A DNA stretch of 64,000 nt from Thermothielavioides terrestris NRRL 8126. Its lineage: Eukaryota; Ascomycota; Sordariomycetes; Sordariales; Chaetomiaceae. Position 1 is the first letter of the stretch, and each line of letters starts with the position of its first letter. The position numbers and the translations under genes are program-made. Shown here piece by piece: positions 59,931-64,000 of the stretch. The stretch spans positions 4,594,501 to 4,658,500 of the forward strand of contig NC_016459.1 of the NCBI RefSeq assembly GCF_000226115.1. Reading direction: 5' to 3'. The notes beneath the pieces are model-generated. The model did not search any database. It saw only the letters and a program-made list of their open reading frames with translations, and was not told the DNA's origin.

Positions 59931-61155
59931 TGGGAAAAGAGAACAAAAGAATAGAAGAGTGTGGAAAAGGAGGAACGGAACTGGCTGCACCTGGGAGTCA
60001 AGCGACACTGAGGCCTTCCAGGTTGTAAGAATCAAATCCTGACCATGGGCAAGAGGACTTATTCCAATATATTCGCGCTAGCGATGCACTGACGGCCCAG
60101 CACCGCACTTCTGAAGAGTCTCGAACTCCCGTACGAACCTTACCAACGGAGATAATGAAGGGAAGCGGCCACCACCTTCGCAACAACCCACTCGGCCGTT
60201 CTCTTGCATGCGAGTACGACTCCTCCGCCATGCGTCATGACCTGAGGCCTTTGGCGGCGGTATGGTTCACACGTGTTTTGACTCCGGAAGAACCCGGCAT
60301 CCCAGAAACAGAAGGTTGTCTTTGACAAACATGTCTAACGTTACTTTGGGTAAAGATGTAGCTAAGGTAGCTTCGGTAGGTCAACACAATCTCCGCAGGG
60401 ACACGCGTTCTGCTCACTAGATCCACAAATAGTTCTCCCGCCCGTGACACCCTTCGCAAAAACTTTCCCCGCAGTTTTAGTCCATCCTGTGCCTGCACGC
60501 CAGGCACTAGAGATACGACAAAGCCTGCCCTTTCTCGGCTTGCAACCCTCTTTGCGCGCCTCCGAGCACGACGGTGTAGAAGCATGTGACAGATCTCCTG
60601 TTACTGCCTCCCTACTTGGCACCCCTTACCAGCCCACCTCGGGAGGAGAGATTCAAGTCACACCAAAGTTTGAGGTAGGTATCGGTGGCGTACAAGATGT
60701 ACGTTGAGCTGCACCCTCCAAGTGAGCAGCGGCTTAGTGGGCGCCAGACAAGGAATCCACGGCGGGTCTCACGCCCTGAAGCGAGTCCGTCAGTTCCGCG
60801 GAAGCCCAGCCAAGGATCAAACAGGCGTCTAGGATCCTGAGATAGTTCTTGTCAGCCCAAGCCTGAACCTCTGTCAGTACCGAAGGATTGGATCGGCGTT
60901 GCCAAGCTAGACTAACATGCCAGATCGCTCTCATTAACTATTCACTAGTGTAGCCCCCGAGTATCCGAGAAGCCAACTGTAGCCCAAGAGGCGCCCTCTC
61001 TTCCATAGTCTTCATCCTAAATACACAGATCAACACCACAATTGAATGCATTGCTGTTGAGTGCTCAGATCGTGATAGCTTCAATCTCTCGCATGCGCGC
61101 AGTGCTTCCAACAGTTCTGGGCGCTCTGGGAGAACAACCGGCGCCAAGAAGACAA

Positions 61156-61331
61156 AAGCCGCCAAGCGCAGATGGCCAGGGCTAGACGAGATTTGAAGGA
61201 ATTTGAAGGAATATAGGTCCAAGAACATCATGCGTAACCATCAACGACAACAAGCCGCCAAGCGCAGGCGGCCTGGGCTAGACGAGATTTGAAGGATTTT
61301 GAAGGAATATCGTTCGAAGAACGTTATGCGT
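61156..61331 (+). repeat. tandem duplication, 96-bp period, relic coding appearance
   Basis: AAGCCGCCAAGCGCAG starts at about 61156 and 61252. In both copies the sequence continues through GGGCTAGACGAGATTTGAAG to a matching AAGAAC.T.ATGCGTA-type end. One frame gives AAKRR.PGLDEI, a shared TGA, then LKEYRSKN in both copies. The shared stop suggests duplication of already dead sequence. Confidence 0.75.
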
Positions 61332-61574
61332 ATCTACCACGGGTGGTTCTGGAAGCGCTTTCACGAGCGCAAAAGCCATCACATTGCGGCGTTGGGATGC
61401 CTTGGGCTTCGTTGCCGAAGTGTAGAAATAGCAGACTCTCCATCCACGATGCCGACTCAATGGGACAACAGCACTCACACCGCTTCCATTAGCACTGAGC
61501 AAAGACGGTCACTGAGCCCATCACCGCTTTCGCCTGTCACTCCCGACATCTTCTCGACCTCCCCACAAGTCCAA

Positions 61575-61576
61575 AA

Positions 61577-61614
<38 letters not shown>

Positions 61615-61630
61615 CTCTCTCTCTCTCTCT
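61575..61630 (+). repeat. AC then CT dinucleotide microsatellite
   Basis: An (AC)n run to 61610 is followed by (CT)10 at 61611-61630. It ends 42 bp before the ATG of the small secreted protein, so it lies in that gene's leader or core promoter. Confidence 0.95.
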
Positions 61631-61672
61631 TGACGACGCCCCGCTGAGCGCCCACATCAACCAGGCAGCACA

Positions 61673-61951
61673 ATGCAGCTCTCCCTCCCCACGACTCTGC
61701 TCATCGCCGCAGCCGGCTGGATCAGCCTCGTGGCGGCCGAAATCCCCGCCGCCTGCTACGATCCCTGCACCTTTGCCCTCATCGAAGGCAAGAGCGCGAA
61801 GTGGAAAAACTCCGTCATCTGCCGCCCGGGCAGCCCTTTCATGACCGCGAAGTTGGCGTGCTATGGCTGCTGCCTCAACACCGCCAACCAAGTTAAGGGA
61901 GGCGTCAAGTTCGAGGGGACCCAGTTCGAGCCGGTGGCGAAGCATTGTTAA
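61673..61951 (+). CDS. small secreted cysteine-rich protein, 92 aa
   Basis: Single exon. The signal peptide is about MQLSLPTTLLIAAAGWISLV, with likely cleavage near VAA-EIPAACY. The mature part is about 70 residues with seven Cys: CYDPC, VIC, CYGCC and a final C-terminal Cys. An odd count suggests a free Cys or a dimer. LIEGKSAKWKNSVICRPG and ANQVKGGVKFEGTQFEPVAK are the remaining conserved-looking parts. No known family is recognised; it is not a hydrophobin (Cys pattern differs). Small secreted Cys-rich proteins of this kind include antimicrobial and host-interaction proteins, but function is open. A dinucleotide microsatellite lies immediately upstream. Confidence 0.75.
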   Translation: MQLSLPTTLLIAAAGWISLVAAEIPAACYDPCTFALIEGKSAKWKNSVICRPGSPFMTAKLACYGCCLNTANQVKGGVKFEGTQFEPVAKHC

Positions 61952-63473
61952 GTCCTCGGTCCGGGTTCATCCCCTGCGCGGCGAACCCTGCGCGGCGAAA
62001 AGTCCCCGGCACTCGTTGGACAGATGCGGCGTCACGACGGAGAGGCGGCAGCTGGCGGGGCCGTAATCATGGGAAGGGACGCGGGGTTGGATGGTGGTAC
62101 GAAAAAGGGAGTCAACGGGTGGTGATATGAGGTGCTGCCGGAGGAGGACATTGATACATGCTTTGTTGAGGCTACCCGCTTGTATTCACTCCTTCACCCG
62201 TTACCCCCGAACATGGGGGTGTCTCAGCCATTTGGCCTGACTTTTTAACCTTATCAGCATCACTTTGCCTCATTCTTTGGGTTGCTCGAACCGTTAATAG
62301 GATTCTACACTACAGTTGATTCACTCACAGTCAAGCTAATCTTGAGCGTTTGGGCTTCGGTTCAGCCAACGTGCCTAAACTCCCTCCATATGGGTTGCCT
62401 TCAAGAACCAGTTCAGAGGACGATGGTCGGCGAGGATAACTCATGACCCCAGTAAGAGAGAGGTAATGCGCTGTACCTGCGACAACTCAAAACCCCGCAA
62501 TCGCGAGAGTCTGGAAGGCCTGTCTGAGACCGAGGGATATTTTAGAGGTGGCTCTTTCACAAATGTGACGTTATCGGGCAACTTCTCTCTTCTCTCTCTC
62601 TTTCTTTCTCTCCTTCTCCCTGTCTCTTTCTCGGACGACCAGAGCATCGGAAAATTGTTCCTGTGTTTGCATGACGCTGACCTCCTTTCCCCCTTTGACC
62701 AGGTTGTCAATGATACAACATAGGTCAAGAAAAATAGCCAGGACATACATGTGCCACTCTGTCCCTCCTCCACATGGTTCAGGCAATGAAATAACCAGTA
62801 TCCGTTCCGGTTCCCTACGACAAGGGGTAACTCAGGGGTCTCGCTTCAGCTGCGGCACCCCGGCATCACCGCCCATGTCAAGATGACATCACATCAACCG
62901 CGGGGTAGCTGTTTGGAAAAAGCAATCAACATCCGGGATACCGGGACGCCAGACCCCTAACCGCTAACCGGGCTACATGCCCAATGCCGGAACGAAGTCG
63001 ACAGCATATGGTTTCTAGTGAGAAGGACTGTGTATGCGCAGTGATGATCTGCAACGGCTGATGCGAGAATACCACAGACAGGGTGCAATGACATACGAGA
63101 GCCAAGCGTTGATATTCTAAAATACGTCCATAGCAAAACTACGAAGAGAACCCAACTTCATGAGGCGTCGCCGGCCTTCGTATAAAACTGCCCACTCGGA
63201 TCACCAGACCACCTCCAACGCCAGGTGCAATGCATCATGATGCATAACCATCGCAGTTCCTATCCCAGATGCTGGAGTCCAATCAACCTTGCCGCCTGAA
63301 CACCTCTGACCTGTTTACCCCACCAGTCTTGTCAAGGGTATCGCGCCATACCATACATCATTTCCGTTGTCATCCTGTTCCGTCGTAGCTCATACCAAAA
63401 GTCGTGAATGGGCCAGCATGTGGAGAGCCAAGAACCAAATCCCCGCCAGATGTCATGACCAGCGGCCTCGCCG
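61952..63473. other. intergenic
   Basis: A CT-rich tract lies at about 62582-62635. No coding frame is credible, and the 3' end of the minus-strand edge gene lies at the right. Confidence 0.5.
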
Positions 63474-63992
63474 TCAACAAACCTCCAAGCTGTTGACCGC
63501 CCGCCGTGCTGTCCTCCGCCTCTTAGCCGCAGGACTGAGCACGGGCCGATCATCTGGACTACTGGGCGGTTCCTCCTCGAAGCTGCTGCTCAGCATCTGG
63601 GACAGCGGCTCCCGGGCTGCGCGCCTTCGCTTGAGACTAACGGGATGGTAGACCGGCGACCGGGACTGTGACTCCAGCAGTGGATGCCAGAAGCCGATGT
63701 GGTTTGGGTCGTCGTAGATCGAGTCGCCAGCGATTTCGGGCCCCAGGGCCTGGGAGAGGCGCTCTTTCAAGCCGAGGATCGGCCAGAAGCTGACGGGCGT
63801 GTAGGAGATGTCCATGCCGGCGCTGCAGTCTTCGCCGTCTCGGGGTGCTGGTGCTTTGTGCGGGAACATAAAGCGATCCAGGAAGGTGGCGGTCACGGTC
63901 GCTGTGTAGACGACGAAATTCGGGCTGCTGTCGTTGCCCTCGTCGTGGGTGATGACCTGCACCTTGACATCGCGGAACGACGGCGGCGGCAT
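63474..63992 (-). CDS. hypothetical protein, possibly continuing past right edge
   Basis: 172 residues from an ATG at 63992; the frame may begin in an upstream exon beyond 64000. The N-terminal half is protein-like (FRDVKVQVITHDEGNDSSPN, VVYTATVTATFLDRFMFPHK, SFWPILGLKERLSQALGPEI) and the C-terminal half is a disordered basic tail with LKRRRAAREP and AAKRRRTARR, which look like nuclear-localisation signals. I do not recognise the family. Confidence 0.6.
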   Translation of the reverse strand: MPPPSFRDVKVQVITHDEGNDSSPNFVVYTATVTATFLDRFMFPHKAPAPRDGEDCSAGMDISYTPVSFWPILGLKERLSQALGPEIAGDSIYDDPNHIGFWHPLLESQSRSPVYHPVSLKRRRAAREPLSQMLSSSFEEEPPSSPDDRPVLSPAAKRRRTARRAVNSLEVC

Positions 63993-64000
63993 GCGTACCG

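Larger units (their letters stand above)
58511..61672. other. gene-free intergenic region with simple repeats
   Basis: About 3.2 kb without a credible gene. It contains a purine tract (59806-59930), a 96-bp-period duplication (61156-61331) and an AC/CT microsatellite (61575-61630), each listed separately, plus one ACTAGTGTA at 60944. Confidence 0.55.

Noticed and set aside
59647..60042. Lys/Glu/Arg-rich frame and its Phe/Ser antisense frames
   Set aside because: Produced by the GAAA purine microsatellite.
62925..62990. tRNA-like look of the minus strand (stem-like GC words)
   Set aside because: No B-box GGTTCGANTCC and no complete cloverleaf.

Overview
The window is nuclear DNA of a filamentous ascomycete. 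Genes are separated by 0.5-4 kb, carry short GT-AG introns (mostly 55-110 nt) with CTAAC/CTGAC-type branch sites, and have GC-rich coding sequence. A GH5_5 endoglucanase without a binding module, a GH51/arabinose-transporter pair, a sedolisin and a short secreted tyrosinase fit a plant-biomass-degrading Sordariomycete. Sordariales, probably Chaetomiaceae, is my best guess from gene content alone. I support about 21 protein genes, one intron-containing tRNA-Glu(CTC), two MITE-like elements with 9-bp target duplications and several minisatellites. Splice sites were chosen by eye from frame, motif continuity and consensus; total exon length is a multiple of three for every complete spliced model. 

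Layout. 0-3 kb: a TCP11/Sok1-like gene running off the left edge and a single-pass membrane protein. 3-6.5 kb: empty DNA holding a 460-bp MITE. 6.5-8.1 kb: a type II membrane glycosyltransferase. 9.9-11.5 kb: GH5 endoglucanase. 14.3-15.9 kb: an intronless YDG/SRA-domain protein. 16-19.9 kb: a gene-poor stretch with a CxxC-rich relic and a minisatellite element. 19.9-27.4 kb: a carbohydrate block with a hexose-type MFS transporter, an intracellular GH51 arabinofuranosidase and a divergently transcribed L-arabinose-type transporter. 28.0-28.5 kb: a second MITE. 29-36 kb: an oxysterol-binding protein, a PTH11-like rhodopsin-fold membrane protein and a tyrosinase. 36.8-38.5 kb: an intronless, bacterial-looking flavin dehydrogenase. 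41-45.5 kb: a DHA1-type MFS transporter and a repeat-less NACHT/STAND NTPase. 46-58.5 kb: a run of secretory-pathway genes (sedolisin, pepsin-type protease, prolyl 4-hydroxylase, HDEL-tagged PDI-like protein, type-B carboxylesterase), interrupted by the tRNA and a proline-rich unknown. 61.7 kb: a small secreted cysteine-rich protein. 63.5 kb to the end: an unknown gene reaching the right edge. 

How they work together. The 23-27 kb pair makes a coherent arabinose module: the transporter brings in L-arabinose or small arabinosides and the cytosolic GH51 hydrolyses arabinosides. The GH5 enzyme and the 19.9 kb transporter extend the theme to cellulose and hexoses. The 46-58 kb block is enriched in secreted hydrolases and ER folding/modification enzymes. 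No secondary-metabolite backbone, CRISPR array, phage or plasmid feature is present.
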